Shown here piece by piece: positions 27,298 through 38,929 of a stretch of 64,000 bases of DNA. The notes beneath the pieces are model-generated. The model was given only the letters and a program-made list of their open reading frames with translations. It did not search any database and was not told the origin of the DNA. Source of the stretch: Acephala macrosclerotiorum (taxonomy: Eukaryota > Ascomycota > Leotiomycetes > Helotiales > Mollisiaceae); the NCBI GenBank assembly GCA_014904845.1, contig MU119447.1, positions 1 through 64,000 of the forward strand, in the 5' to 3' direction. Both the position numbers and the translations under genes were made by a program. The first letter of the stretch is position 1; each line of letters opens with the position of its first letter.

Positions 27298-28420
27298 AAA
27301 AATATTATTATTTTGTTTTTTAATTATATAAAATTTAATATAATTTATATTTTATAAATATTTTTTATTTTCTTTTATTTTTATATTTTAGTATTTTATT
27401 TCGTAAATTTCATAGAAATATTTTTATGAAAAATTATTTTTTCTTTTATTTAATAATATTAATTAATATAAAAGAAATAATTTAATAGGATTTATTAAAT
27501 GATAAATTTAAAAAAAGATTTAATAAATTCTATCGTATAATAAATTCTTTATTATATAATAAATAAATTGAAAAATAAATTTATTATTTTAATAAATTTT
27601 ATTAAAATAATAATATTTTGAATTTTATTTTACGAGTTTATATTATACTTATTTTCTTATAAAATTTTATAATAAATTTATATATAAAAAATTAAAATTA
27701 AAATATTAATTCAATTTTTTTTAAATAAATTTTATCGAATAATAAAAGTTTTATATATTAATTATAATTTTTAATATAAATATTAAGAAAATTAAAAAAT
27801 TAATTCATTCGAATTTAATTATATATATATATTCTTTTAATTAAATAATTTTTATATATAAATTTATTATAAAATTCTATAAGAGAATTAATATAATATA
27901 AATTCGTAAAATAAAAATAAAAATATTATAATTTTAATATTCTTTTAATAATTTAAAAATATTTAAAATATTTGGATTTCTTTTTAACTTTTTTTAAATT
28001 AATTTAATATATATAATATAAAATTAAATTTCGAAAAAAATAAATTAAAAGAATTATTTTTAAAGATTTTAATTCTCAATTTTTAATTTTTGAATTCGAA
28101 ATTCAAAATAAAATTTAATTTTCTATTTATTGGAATTTTTATATTCTAATTAGAATTTAAAAATCGAGAAAATTATAAAAATTAAATTCTTAGAAATTCG
28201 CTTTTAAATTAATTCTAAAATATAAAGAATATTTAAACGTATTATTATTAATTTACGTTTATTAATTATAATTATTATTATAATTATTAAAATAATCAAA
28301 AAAAAATTAAAAAAATACTTTTAAAATTTCTTTAATTTTATTTTTTCGAAAGAATTTATTTCTTTTAATTTTTTCGATTTTACGAAGTTTTTTATTTTAA
28401 AAAAATATATATTATTTAAT
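27298..28420 (+). repeat. Degraded repeat, copy 2, with inverted arm
   Basis: 27298-28120 matches 20995-21960 in direct orientation. 28150-28262 and 28273-28410 match 20882-20985 and 20590-20700 in inverted orientation, so a 180-bp internal piece present in copy 1 is absent here. The part that lies upstream in copy 1 thus appears downstream and inverted in copy 2, as expected if the element has long inverted ends or was rearranged. CpG sites of copy 1 are mostly lost here. Confidence 0.65.
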
Positions 28421-30279
28421 AATAAAATATTTATAAAAATAATTATAAATTTAATTTTCTCTTTTAATTATATTAATTAAAAAATTATAAAAAATAATTC
28501 TATGAAATTATTATTATAATAAAATAATATATTATATAATTTAATTAAAAATATATTAAAAGATTTAATATTTTATATTTTTAATTCTTTAAATAATTTT
28601 CTATATAATTTATAAATATTAAAATTAATTCTAAGAAATTTATTTTTTTATATTATTCGATTATTTAATTATATATTTTATTATAATTTAATAATTTTTA
28701 AAATAATTTAATTAATATAATAAAAATCGAAAATATTAAAAAAAATTTATATTTAAAGAAAATTAAAAAAAAAGAAAATTTGAAAACTAAAAAATAATCG
28801 TAAATAATAAATCGTATTATAAAAAGAAAAACGAAAATAAATTAACAAGTAAATTAAAAAAGAAATTATAATATACGCGAGATTATAATAAAAATAAAAA
28901 TAAAAATAAAAATACTCAAAATAAAAGAATTATTATTATAATTTAAAAAAAAAAAATTACTTTAATTATTTTTATAATTAATAAAATATTATTAGAGTTT
29001 TCAATTTTAAATTAATTATTATAATTAATAAATAATATAATTTATAATTTTCGAAAGAAATTCTAATAATAATAAATAATTCATTTATTTATATTCTAAT
29101 TATATAATTATTAATATATAGAAATTTAAAGTTTTTTTTATTTTATATTTTAATTTAATTATAATATAAATTATAATATTATTTTTTTTATTTTAAAAGA
29201 ATTTTTTATTTATTTTAATTAATTTGATAAATAAATTAATAAAAAGGATTTTTTTTTTCGATATATATATTATTTTATAAGTCTTATAAAATTGTTTTTA
29301 TAAAAAATTATAAAGTTTTCGATTTTATTATAATAAGAAAAAACTTTTTAAAAGTTTTTCAAAAAATTATATAATTAGAAAATTATAAAATTATGAAAAA
29401 AAATAAAATTTTAATATTTTAATTTATAATAATTAATTATTTTAAATAGAAATAAATTTCAAAATCTCGAATTTATATTTATATAATAATCGATTTAAAT
29501 ATTAAATTGAAATCTTTTAGAATTTTATTTAAAAATTATATAATTATAAAATTATAAAAAGAATAATAATTTAATAATTTAATATTTAATATTTTAACGT
29601 TTAATAATTTTAATATTTTAAATAAAAATATATTAAAGAGATTTTATAATTACGATTTATAATATGCGATTATTTATTAATTAATAATATAATAATAAAT
29701 TAATAATTTTATTTGAAATTTAAAATATAAATATATTTAATTAAATTTCAATTTATTTATAAGTTTTATATTAATTTTTAAAGTATAAATAAAAAAGATG
29801 ATTTTAATATTCTTTGGTAATTATTTCCTTTAATATTATATAAAAAGAAAAATATTTAAAAAATTAATTAAAGAATTATATTTAGTATTTTTTATTGAAA
29901 TTTGAAAAAATCGATTATTCTTTTTTTAATTCCACTTTTCATGCGACCTTTTCTTTAATCTCGTTAATAAGAATATAATTCTACGAATTATACTCTTGCG
30001 TCCAAAGTATAAGCAGATTACTAAGAGCGTTAACCGCTTCCCGATTTGGTATTCTACTATAATTATTTGTACCAAAATCGCGATTATATTTCTAATTATA
30101 ATTATAAGTACAAATATTAAGCAAATTACGTAATTTCGAAATATATAATAGAACTAATTAAACGCTATTAATATATTTACTTTTTAAGTTATTTGGATTA
30201 ATAATAATAACGCAATTAATTGATTTATATAGGCGATAATTTTGGTGTTCTTATGAGTAAGCAAACTAAGTCGAATTGA

Positions 30280-30343
30280 GGTTTACTCGACCGAATCGCG
30301 GTTTACTCGACCGCACTTTCCCTAATCGAGGTTTACTTGATCA
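30280..30343 (+). repeat. Three copies of GGTTTACTCGACCG
   Basis: Copies lie at 30280-30293, 30300-30313 and 30330-30343; the third has changed to GGTTTACTTGATCA, that is two C-to-T changes and a final G-to-A. An 11-base G run follows at 30348-30358. The repeats mark the right boundary of the A+T-rich block. Confidence 0.8.
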
Positions 30344-30372
30344 CGTTGGGGGGGGGGGCCACACCAAAAAGT

Positions 30373-30423
30373 CAAGAGTATCCATATGGGAGGGAAGGGC
30401 CCCACGAATAAGGGATACTCTTG
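30373..30423. other. Inverted repeat CAAGAGTATCC / GGATACTCTTG
   Basis: A perfect 11-bp inverted repeat (30373-30383 and 30413-30423) encloses a 29-bp G-rich spacer. It could be the end of a small mobile element at the edge of the A+T-rich block. Confidence 0.6.
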
Positions 30424-30682
30424 GTAATAAGATTGCCTTTTCCCCCTTAAGGAAAAGTTTATATTAGTCCTTATAACGGATAGCCAATGATAAATTGGAC
30501 GCGTTTTAGAGAGCTTGAAATATTATGGCATTATTCGCGAACCCCTGTCAAGGCGGTGAGTGCCCTTCTTTACCCCCGGCACCTCCGTCCATTCAAAATG
30601 CGGTATTTATTTTGGTGTTGTAGCCCCTGTGCGTTGCGGCCTGAGGCATAAATAAAAGTCGTTCGCCCACACCAACAAACTC

Positions 30683-30689
30683 TATAAAA
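30683..30689 (+). promoter_or_regulatory. TATA box of the SET-domain gene
   Basis: TATAAAA lies 98 bp upstream of the proposed ATG at 30787 and is followed by a pyrimidine-rich tract, the usual arrangement of a fungal core promoter. Confidence 0.5.
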
Positions 30690-30786
30690 GCCCTAATTAT
30701 AGTATTTCTTGCTCTGCCTCCTTGTAGTCTTTACCATACAACTCGATAAACCATTGGATTCGCGAGTCCTCAAACCAACCACGGCC

Positions 30787-32500
30787 ATGGACAGAGAATG
30801 GAGGTTAGATACGTACAAAGAAACGGTTACCTGGGTGGGAATATATCAAGCTCCTAATAGAGATGTAGGTCAGAGTCTTATTGGAGCATTCCTGTTTTCT
30901 TTATCCATTCGGTGTAAGTCAATTAACATAGGCCAAATAGGATCTTCTTCACTTCAGTAGCCAAGCCCAGGCACTCACAAAGCGCATAATCGGCTCCCCT
31001 TACTGCGTTACGCATTGGTCGGCACGAGCACACCTACTACAGCGGCTTCGCTACCCCGAACTATCAGTTGGAGATGCTTACAAAGTTCGCTTGCTCCTCG
31101 AGGCTGTGAAAGCTAGATCCGACTTAGGCGACAAAGTCATCTTGGCGCATCGAGAGTTCTTGAGAACGAATCAAACGGAGCTAAGAGATATCGCTATTCA
31201 AGAGAGTTTAGATATTGACAATTTACGCGCTGGTATCTTGGATTTACTGGACCTCAAGAATTGGATTTGTCTGGTGGAGGGCCTTTTTTATGCCCATGCT
31301 ACAGCGGATAGTCTCGATGTATGTCGAGAGGGCTTAAAAATCTACCCGAATGACCCAGGTTTACTATGGTGGCGTGAGGTGATAGAAGAACACCTGGATC
31401 TTAAACGAAAAAGTATTCCACCTACGGAGGAGGCATCAAGAGATTCCACTATCCGCAACGGAGGTGTCTACATGAGACAGTACCCTTGGATGTCCGTGGA
31501 CGAACTACGACGAAGTGACTCCTTGGTTGAGAAGCTGAAGAACGAATTCGTGGAGGCTTCTAAGGGGAAATGCACTGTCGACAGAACCTGCCTCAGTGAC
31601 CATGACCGATCAGCTGAGGACCTTGGTGTTTTTGCAACCCAGGACATCCCGGCGGATGACATAGTCCTAATAGACGTCACATCCATAGGTGTCTCCAATG
31701 ACCCAAATAGTTGCCCAACATGCTTTATCAACCTTCAAGACAGGCCACCAGATATTCAATGCATCTTTCCGGCCGAACCCCGCAGCCTCCCTTGCTGCAA
31801 CGAACGCTATTGTAGCTCAATATGCGCTACCCTGGCGTTACAAACATTCCATCCCCCTATCTGCGGCACGGATCTCTCATTTTTGCCCCCAATCCGAGAC
31901 CCCGACACCTCACGTCCTCCATCAGACTACTGGTGCAACAGCTGGCCACTCCTCTCCCGTCTCCTCCTCCGCTGCATCGCCTTTGCCGTCCACACAGACA
32001 CCCACCCTCTCTACACAACACTCCTATCTCGTTTTAAAGCCTCATATACTGGTGATCACAGGCTCATCTTTAACTTCTCTAACATCGTTGACGCATTTAA
32101 GATTCTGCAAAATCTTAATATCGACATCTTTGCTGACCTCCGTTTTGATACCTGGGTCTTGCACACAATCCAATGTCGTATTGCAAATAATAAGTCTGGC
32201 ATAGATACCACAGATGGCTATGAATTCGTCCATGTGAACCCTCTATATTGCTTTCTCAATCACGACTGTGAGCCGAATAGCTTGCAGCTACCGCAGATGG
32301 ACACTTGTTCCATTGAGTTCATAGTTGCGAAAAGGGATATCAAGAAGGGTGAGCAGATTTTCACGTCATATCTATCCCAAGAAGGGCTTGATCTTCCGTG
32401 GGAGGCGCGACAGGAGGAGTTATTTCGGTGGATTAGGGGAGACTGTGGGTGTGAGAGATGTATGAAAGAAGCTCCGAAGGGACTACTGGCTACTCTGTGA
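30787..32500 (+). CDS. SET-domain protein with MYND-like Cys cluster (SMYD/TPR-SET type)
   Basis: The start ATG has a strong context (ACGGCCATGG). Exon 1 (30787-30913) ends at GTAAGT; the acceptor that keeps the frame is AAG at 30965, though this choice is uncertain. Exon 2 runs to TGA at 32498, giving about 553 residues. The first 170 residues are helical and TPR-like. A cluster of Cys and His (CPTC, CCNERYC, SSIC, then H and C, about residues 290-330) resembles a MYND zinc finger. The core SET motifs follow: FLNHDCEPNS (about residue 473, the NHxCxPN cofactor-binding motif), GEQIFTSY, and a post-SET CGCERC near the C-terminus. Such proteins are putative lysine methyltransferases using S-adenosylmethionine; the substrate cannot be told. 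The gene is intact, which contrasts with its repeat-rich surroundings. Confidence 0.85.
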
Positions 32501-33479
32501 CAGAGGGAGAGGGAGGAGAGGGGAAAAGCCAGGTTATTAAGGGGGGGGAAGGGGACCCGGAATATGGCTGTACACAAGGTGTTAACGGAGAGGAAGAATG
32601 GTATGAAATTACGATGACTTAGAGAGGCTATAAAAGTTTGGTTTAAGTATCAGTTTAGGAGCTTCCCATATAGCTTAGGCATTTTTGCAGACGATTAGTT
32701 CCAGCCGTCACTTTCTCCTAGACCGAAACCTTTTAAATAAAATTTTAAATAAAGCGCTTGCAAACTAAATAAATTACTTTATTACTTATATTATTAGAGA
32801 TTCTAATTATAAGATCATTGTTAAGGTGTCGAAAATTCGTGTGTAATATAATAATATCAGGTTTAAAAACAATCAAAGCATGAGTAATAAGCCACTGCAA
32901 AAGCTCTCTTGCATGTATATACAGATATGAATCGAAAATAGTTTAAATTTAGAATTAAGGGCTTCGAGCCTAAAAATGTCAATTCGTGTGGAGATTTTTG
33001 TGATGTACCTATTTACTACGGGACTCTCGCCACACAGGGATGTCGTTAACGGAGATATGAGTTGAGCACTATCAAGGCCCTTTCACCAAGGCAGCGGGCT
33101 GAACAGTAGCACAGCTATCCCGGGATATCTCCTCGGGCTTGACCAGCGTCATTCTCGGTGGGGAGGCGAGCTGATCGCCAACATAATCCCCTGCCTCAAT
33201 TCGTCATCGAGCCTGCCATCTTGCGGACTGATCGGCTAACTTAGAGGGATCAGCTAACAATGGCAGTGGATATCATACAAGGTAGAATCACCGTGGCGGC
33301 AAAGTGACGTTGGTGCGCCTGCTGACTCCAGCGGCGAGATTATATGAGGAAGTGGTCGTGGAGGTTCAGGATACCAATCACTTGATACAAAGCGAAGGGG
33401 ACGCTCCAGGATATCCCTAGCCCTTTGCATGAATGCATTAGCAGCAGAAGCCATGCCAGGAATACATTCCGCGCGTCAG
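32501..33479. other. Intergenic, no supported gene
   Basis: The 3' flank of the SET gene contains purine-rich and then moderately A+T-rich DNA up to about 32990. A minus-strand open frame (33254-33454, starting MASAANAFMQRARDI) has no recognisable domain. Nothing else was identified. Confidence 0.4.
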
Positions 33480-34480
33480 TGCAACTCTGCTGGTATGATC
33501 CCGCCATACCAAGATTTACATGAATCTCTTAGTGCCACGGTGCCTTGGTGTGACTGCACCTCAACGCAGCATCGCTCCCCAGCTGGCCCACCACCCCCTT
33601 TCACATGAGTCTCCTCGTGCCACTAGGCCTTGGCATGACTGCTCCTCGACATAGCATCGCTGATACATGGCTCCACCTCGGTTTGACTCTGAACCAACTC
33701 ATCCTAAGCCCCTGTGTCAGCGAACTATGGCCCGCGAACCCCCCAGTTCCAAAGCGCCTTGGTGTGACTAGCCCTTAACGTGGTATCGTCGAAGCTGACT
33801 TACAAACCCCTTTGACATTGATCTCCCAGTTTCACTCTGCCGTGACGTGACTACTCCTTAACGCAGCATTGCCCTCAAGCTGACCCACACCCCCTTCCAC
33901 GTGAAGATCCCAGTTCCATTAGGCCTCTTTGTTGTTGCTCCTCGACGGAGCATCGCCATTGCATGTTCCATTTTTGTCCGACCCAGACCTAGCTGATCCT
34001 GAGCCCCTTTGTTAGTGATCTTTGCCGTTGATATAATTCTGCCAGCTAGAATTTACATGAATCTGCCAGTGCTATTAGTCCTTAGCATGACTCCTTCTGG
34101 ACGCGACATTGCCGTTGCATGAATCTCCACCTCTGTTTGACGTTGGCCGCAACATAGCCGATCCTGCATACTTTTGTGAACATGCCGTTGATGCGAGTCT
34201 GCCTTGCATGAATCTCACAATGCCACTGGCCCTTGGTATAGCTTCTCCGGACACGCTAATAATGCGGCATGAGCCTCCGCTTCTCCCAGCTTGATCCTTC
34301 GCCCCTTTGTTTGTGCAGTTGAATCTCCTAGTGACACGGGTCATTTGTGTGACTCCTCCCTGATACGGTGCGACTGCAAAATGTCCACTATCCAGCAGAC
34401 TTGCCACTAACGATCTTCCCTTTCTCGGTCCCCTTACATAGCACACATGAACCTCGGTGCAGCCTCTTCGTAATACAACC
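33480..34480. repeat. Highly degenerate tandem array, unit about 80-150 bp
   Basis: A recurring order of words runs through the region: (A)TGAATCTCC, AGTGCCACTAGGCC, TTGGCATGACT, CTCCTCGACGCAGCATCGC, then AGCTGACCCAC and CCCCTTT. I see about eight to nine units, starting near 33520, 33605, 33727, 33820, 33902, 34058, 34210, 34322 and 34450. Units differ by many substitutions and by internal expansions; some carry an extra piece with GTTTGACTCTGAACC or similar. Composition is GC-normal, so the array escaped or predates RIP. It is probably not coding: no frame stays open across units on either strand, although a minus-strand frame of 123 codons (34075-34446) overlaps it. Confidence 0.65.
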
Positions 34481-35103
34481 CTATGGCTACATGGATCTCC
34501 TAACAGTCAACCAGCGAGCCAGTGATCCAACTAGCCCCTGAGATACAGTCAGGCCAAACCCCTTCTTAATGTAAAGCCACATCCTGCCTAATTTCATCAC
34601 AGAAATTAACCCACTGACGGAGCATCTTGCCTCTTCTAGGCACAGCGAAAAGCAGGAGAATGAGGAAAGAAACACAATGTATAGCATCGAAAATTTCAAA
34701 GTAACAATAAGCAAACTATGTGCCACCAAAATTCATATAATCAATCGCCCTTATAGTGCCGCTATGGGGTGTCAAGAAGACGTTGGAGAATGATGTGGCT
34801 GAGATCTTTATCACGTGTGCAGAAGACCATATAATTTTGAGATTTTTAAAAAGCTCTTAGAAAATTAAAAAATATATATATTTGGCTAGATTACTATAAA
34901 CGGATCAAAAATAACGAATATTTAAGCTATTTCCTTGATTCAGTTGAGTTGTCGTGATGAAATAATAAGCTGGGCGGATGTCAGGTGTGGGGGTGATCCA
35001 AAATCAGTTCTAGAGGAATCTTGGTCATAAGGGGCCAAAATGGGATCTGCGCTTAGAAACGGGGAAGTGTAACCAGGTCTTCAGGGAGCAAAGACGGGCC
35101 CGC
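34481..35103. other. Intergenic, no supported gene
   Basis: GC-normal at first, A+T-richer around 34830-34940. A minus-strand open frame (34487-34729) with hydrophobic content has no recognisable features beyond that. Confidence 0.4.
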
Positions 35104-35424
35104 TTGGGTACTAAAATAGCATCTCAATGCATGCCAATGCTGACTTTGCCGCTGCCCGCTGTTGCTCACCACCACTCACCCTTACTCACCTTAGCTCACC
35201 CAGTATTGCCGATAAAGCAGCCTTGCTCACCTTTCCAAACAGAAACAGGTTTCGTGCAGGTGAGGATTCAGGATACACAATCGGCTGTTACTTTGCAGCA
35301 AACCATTACAGTGGGTTCTGATGCAACAATCACAGTAACTTCAGATGCAGCTTCCACTCAGAGGAAACGTCCTCTGTACGGAAAGTTGGGTATTTTGCTA
35401 ATCGCAATATGGCTGATGGGATAA
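35104..35424 (+). other. Open frame of 106 codons with GCTCACC repeats, doubtful gene
   Basis: The frame starts with a non-ATG codon and begins with a region rich in CTCACC repeats (35163-35235), then reads a Thr/Ser-rich stretch (TVTSDAAS), a basic patch and a short hydrophobic end (LGILLIAIWLMG). This could be a fragment of a surface protein with a membrane anchor, but the repeat origin of the first half and the lack of a start make a gene unlikely. Confidence 0.2.
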
Positions 35425-35520
35425 GAATATGCTGAATGTTTGGTGAAGCGACGGCGAGCTGCTGAAGTTGAAGCTATGGTGATGTACAATCAAAGTTTTC
35501 GTGATTTATTTCAATTATCA

Positions 35521-35945
35521 ATGAATCGAAACAACATTTGTACATTGCAACATGCCGCTAATAATATTCTTAAATCGCTTAATTTGATTTTTAAGCTCGT
35601 TTAATTATTAAAACTTCGTTTTTAAATTTTTTTTTAATTTTTAAAAACGACTCGCAATTTTAATTTATAAATTAATTAAATAAAAAATTATTATAAATAT
35701 AAAATTATTTATTAATAATTAAAATTTCGTTTTAATTTTTAAATTTAATAAATTTATTATAATTATATAATAAATTATATTATTATAAAATTTTAATTTT
35801 TTTTTAAAATATTTTTTAAATTTTATTTATTTATAAATTAAATATATATTTAATTATTATAATTATATTTATAAATAAAAATTAAACAAATAATAAAATA
35901 AATTAATTCGAAAATATTCTTTTTATTTTTTAAATAAGATTATTA
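35521..35945 (+). repeat. RIP-mutated repeat copy
   Basis: 35521-35660 is a mutated copy of 40463-40640: both begin ATGAATCGAAACAACATTT and continue through AATCGCTTAATTTGA. In the best-aligned 95 bases I count about 30 of 32 differences as C to T or G to A towards this copy. A 28-bp piece of the sister is missing. The remaining part up to 35945 is very A+T-rich with no readable content. Confidence 0.85.
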
Positions 35946-36298
35946 AGACTACACGCGTCCCAGCGCAAGAATTACTTGGAACGACGCCTTTGCGATCGTT
36001 TATATGCAAATGAGTGTCTGGGCCGTTGCCAGTGTTTATAAAACCCGCGATTGCTTTTCATGTTGGCGAGCCACCAATTTCAAGGCACGGGATCGATATC
36101 CTCAGGCTTTCCTGGCAAGACCCCGGTCGCAACCACCATGACCCTCATGACCTTACATCCGACAAGACCGCTTTGGGCCGGCTTGAAGCACAAAAGTCTC
36201 TTCTCTATCGCAGGTTCGAGATACGCTATCAAATCCTCTACAAAGGCGCGTTGATGCATTTCTGCAGTGGGGTCTACATTCAGCTGACCTGTGGCTAG

Positions 36299-38551
36299 GA
36301 CGTGAGGATTGGCACGCTCTCATCTTCCAGCCTGACAACACTCTTTGTTGTGCCAGCAGAGAGTCCAGCCAGCATTTCAGATGTTTGGCTCCAATCTCGG
36401 ATTGCCAATTACAGAGAGAATGACGACGTGTTTCAGCTTGAATTTCTAGAAGGTGTAATCTTTATGAGCAAAGGTAACCATGAACTCGAAATCAGCCCGG
36501 CTGCCAAAGGTTATCTTGAGACCTTGGGCACAAAATGGATCCATTTCCTCTCCATGGGATCATATCCTGATTTAAATCTGAAGCCGGGCCCCTATGCTGT
36601 TGTTGATGACCACCTACGAGAAGTCTGGAGGCTCTACAGCGATACAAATGGCACTCTCTTGACCGCTCTGAAGCCGGACACGGAAAGGTAGGACTCTCAA
36701 GTCACTGCGCCGTTTTTTTCTCCCGATTGACAACTCAAAGCCCACTTCAACATTTGGAGATTCCAGCAGACCAAGATGGTTTTCTTCAGGTTGCAGTTGC
36801 GTCACGATTGCGAACCGAAACAAGTGCTGACCTTCCGCTGGCTGGCATTCGAATCGTCGTCAAAGACAACTTTCATCTGAAAGGGTTGAAAATCTCCTTA
36901 TGCAACCGAGCTTACTACAACACATATCCGCCATCCCAGCAGACAGCAGTATGTCTTCAAAAACTCGTTGATCTAGGCGCAACGATCCTTGGCCAAGCAA
37001 AGTTAAATTCTTTTGGCGTTTGGGAAGAGCCTACCGAGTACATTGATTATCAGGCGCCTTGGAACCCACGTGGGGATGGTTACCAATCGCCTGGTGGTAG
37101 CAGTACCGGGAGTGGAGCCGCTGTTGCAGCTTATGATTGGCTTGATATTGGCATTGGTTCAGACAGTAAGACTCTCTCGTTCCCATCAAAATTGCTGCAG
37201 TACGGGACTATTTCACTAAATCTGCTGTCCCTAGCTGGTGGCAGTATCTTTCGGCCTGGTCTGTGGAATGGTTGTTTTGCTGTACGCCCGACTTTCGACG
37301 CTGTGTCCGTGGATGGATTCGTGACTTGTATTAGGTAGACTTCCCCTTCTTATAACTGTAAAAGCTATCTAAATATTTGATGCAGGGCGATAGATATGCC
37401 GGGATTCCTTGGTAGAGATCTTTTGAAATGTCGGGACTTCGCAGCGAAATGGTACGGTGATAACTTGCCGAAGCAGATTGCCAAGGTCATGCCTAAACTA
37501 TCCTCGTATTTCTTCAGTTTACTGAGTCTTTCCTAGGCAGTCTCAAAGATCATCTGGGCAACAGAATTCTGGGACATCATGGATGGTAATCAACGAGAGC
37601 TTGCAGAAGATTTCGTTCGTGATATGGAAGACTTCCTTCACGTAAAACAAGACAAGCTTTCGTTCAGGGAAGAATGGGCTAAATCCCCCCCGAAGGATGC
37701 GAAAGGTCAAACAAGAGACGAATATATGAAAATGGTTTGACGTTCTTCTGCCGGGGAAGAAGACTCGGCTGATGCTGAACAGGTCCCGAACGATTTATGG
37801 TATGATGGGTATCATGCACTAGATGACTTTCGAGAACGGTACGAGCGAAAGTATCATAAGAAGCCTTACGTAAGCCCAGTGGCGAGGGCGGATTGGTAAG
37901 GGATTCTAGCTCATTCGTGACGACGCTTAATGCTCGAAACAGGGAGGAAGAAGAACACATCACCAAGTCAGCGAGAGATGAAGCAGTGCGCCGACTTGGA
38001 ATCCATCGAGAATGGTTCTATGCCCAGGTGATGGCTAGCGGAAGTCACAGTTCCGTTGTCATTGTTCCAGTTGAGAACATATCACCACGATACCGTGATG
38101 AACCTCCGACGTAGGTTTCCACATCAATATTATCTGGCTTAGTCTGACATGGGTTCCTGAAGATTTTCCCGGGACGGGCATGGAACCATGTGTTCATACC
38201 TTTCGCCATCCATCGGAGCGCCTGAACTTGTCGTTCCTGGTAAGAGTCCCAAATCTTCGCCGTAGGATCAACAGAATCTGACCACTGAAGCTGGACAAAT
38301 ACCCTATCACTCGAAGGTGACAGGTAGGACAGAGTTTCTTCCCTTCGCAGTCGGCGTAGTTGGGTTCCCAGGTATGTATGCACTAGTACCCGAACATGAC
38401 AAGGCTGACATCCCTGGTTGGAGGGACTGATTTGAGCCTCATGGACATGGTTTACGGGTGTCTGAGACACTGTGGAAGACCAACATCTGTGAAGACCGGG
38501 ATCCTGGTGTTTTCTTCTTCAGCGACGCAGGGCGTAGACCGCGATGACTAG
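36299..38551 (+). pseudogene. Amidase-signature protein gene with one in-frame stop
   Basis: Nine exons can be joined with normal splice sites and a continuous frame: 36299-36687, 36741-37165, 37235-37334, 37386-37485, 37537-37895, 37943-38110, 38163-38239, 38291-38371 and 38424-38551 (about 608 residues). The N-terminal part (GSYPDLNLKPGPYAVVDDHL) and the amidase core (IRIVVKDNFHLKG, PGGSSTGSGAAVAAYDW, then IGSDTGGSIFRP once the intron is removed) contain the Lys and both Ser of the Ser-cisSer-Lys triad, which hydrolyses amide bonds. The C-terminal part (GAPELVVPAGQIPYHSKVTG, TGILVF) is conserved too. TGA at 37738-37740 interrupts an otherwise open exon and probably replaces CGA (C to T). 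The true N-terminus is missing; the RIP-mutated repeat ends 350 bp upstream. One stop alone could also be an error, so loss of function is likely but not proven. Confidence 0.7.
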
Positions 38552-38929
38552 GTGCACCTACTTTTGATTAGATGCAGAGAAACATACCCCAACAGTCAAA
38601 GCAATTAGTCTTAGCTCTAAATGGCTGGTCACTCTACCACACCGCTCTCTCTAGCTACTTGCATGTATACGTCTACATACTTTAGCCAGCTTTGATAGAT
38701 GCCCTGTCGGCTGCAAAGCGCTTGATTTGGATCAGAGCCTCTTCGAGCCCAGTGTTCCACCACCTCAGCTTCCCCATGCACAACCCCACTCTTGTGTCCC
38801 ACCCTACGCCTGATCTTAGTCCAGGCTTTGACCAGACTGCCAGAGCCAGAAACATTGAATGCTGAAGAGGGGTGAACTTCCTTTTCGTTCAATGAACATT
38901 GACCAAATCGTCAATTTCGCCGTATCCAC
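38552..38929. other. Intergenic between amidase and oxygenase remnants
   Basis: No gene recognised. A minus-strand open frame of 87 codons (38629-38892) has no domain features. The end of the segment presumably contained the promoter and first codons of the oxygenase gene. Confidence 0.4.

Larger units (their letters stand above)
24900..30240. repeat. 5.3 kb A+T-rich block, more strongly mutated
   Basis: The block is even more A+T-rich than the first and contains far fewer CpG sites: the lines at 26041 and 29041 have one CpG each among four C. Long stretches contain only A and T. No gene or protein domain is readable. It includes simple repeats (26786-26820, 26948-26984, 27230-27260) and a copy of the repeat found at 20570-21960. 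It is interpreted as repeat DNA that has been through more RIP cycles or is older than the first block. Confidence 0.85.

Noticed and set aside
33480..34480. CRISPR-like array
   Set aside because: Units are long, variable and lack identical short repeats with unique spacers; the genome is eukaryotic.
36014..36298. Upstream exon of the amidase in 36014-36298
   Set aside because: Several frames are open but none shows the family's N-terminal sequence or a clear splice partner, so the start was left open.
38045..38470. 141-codon minus-strand open frame
   Set aside because: The plus strand carries well-conserved amidase exons with proper introns here, so the opposite frame is chance.
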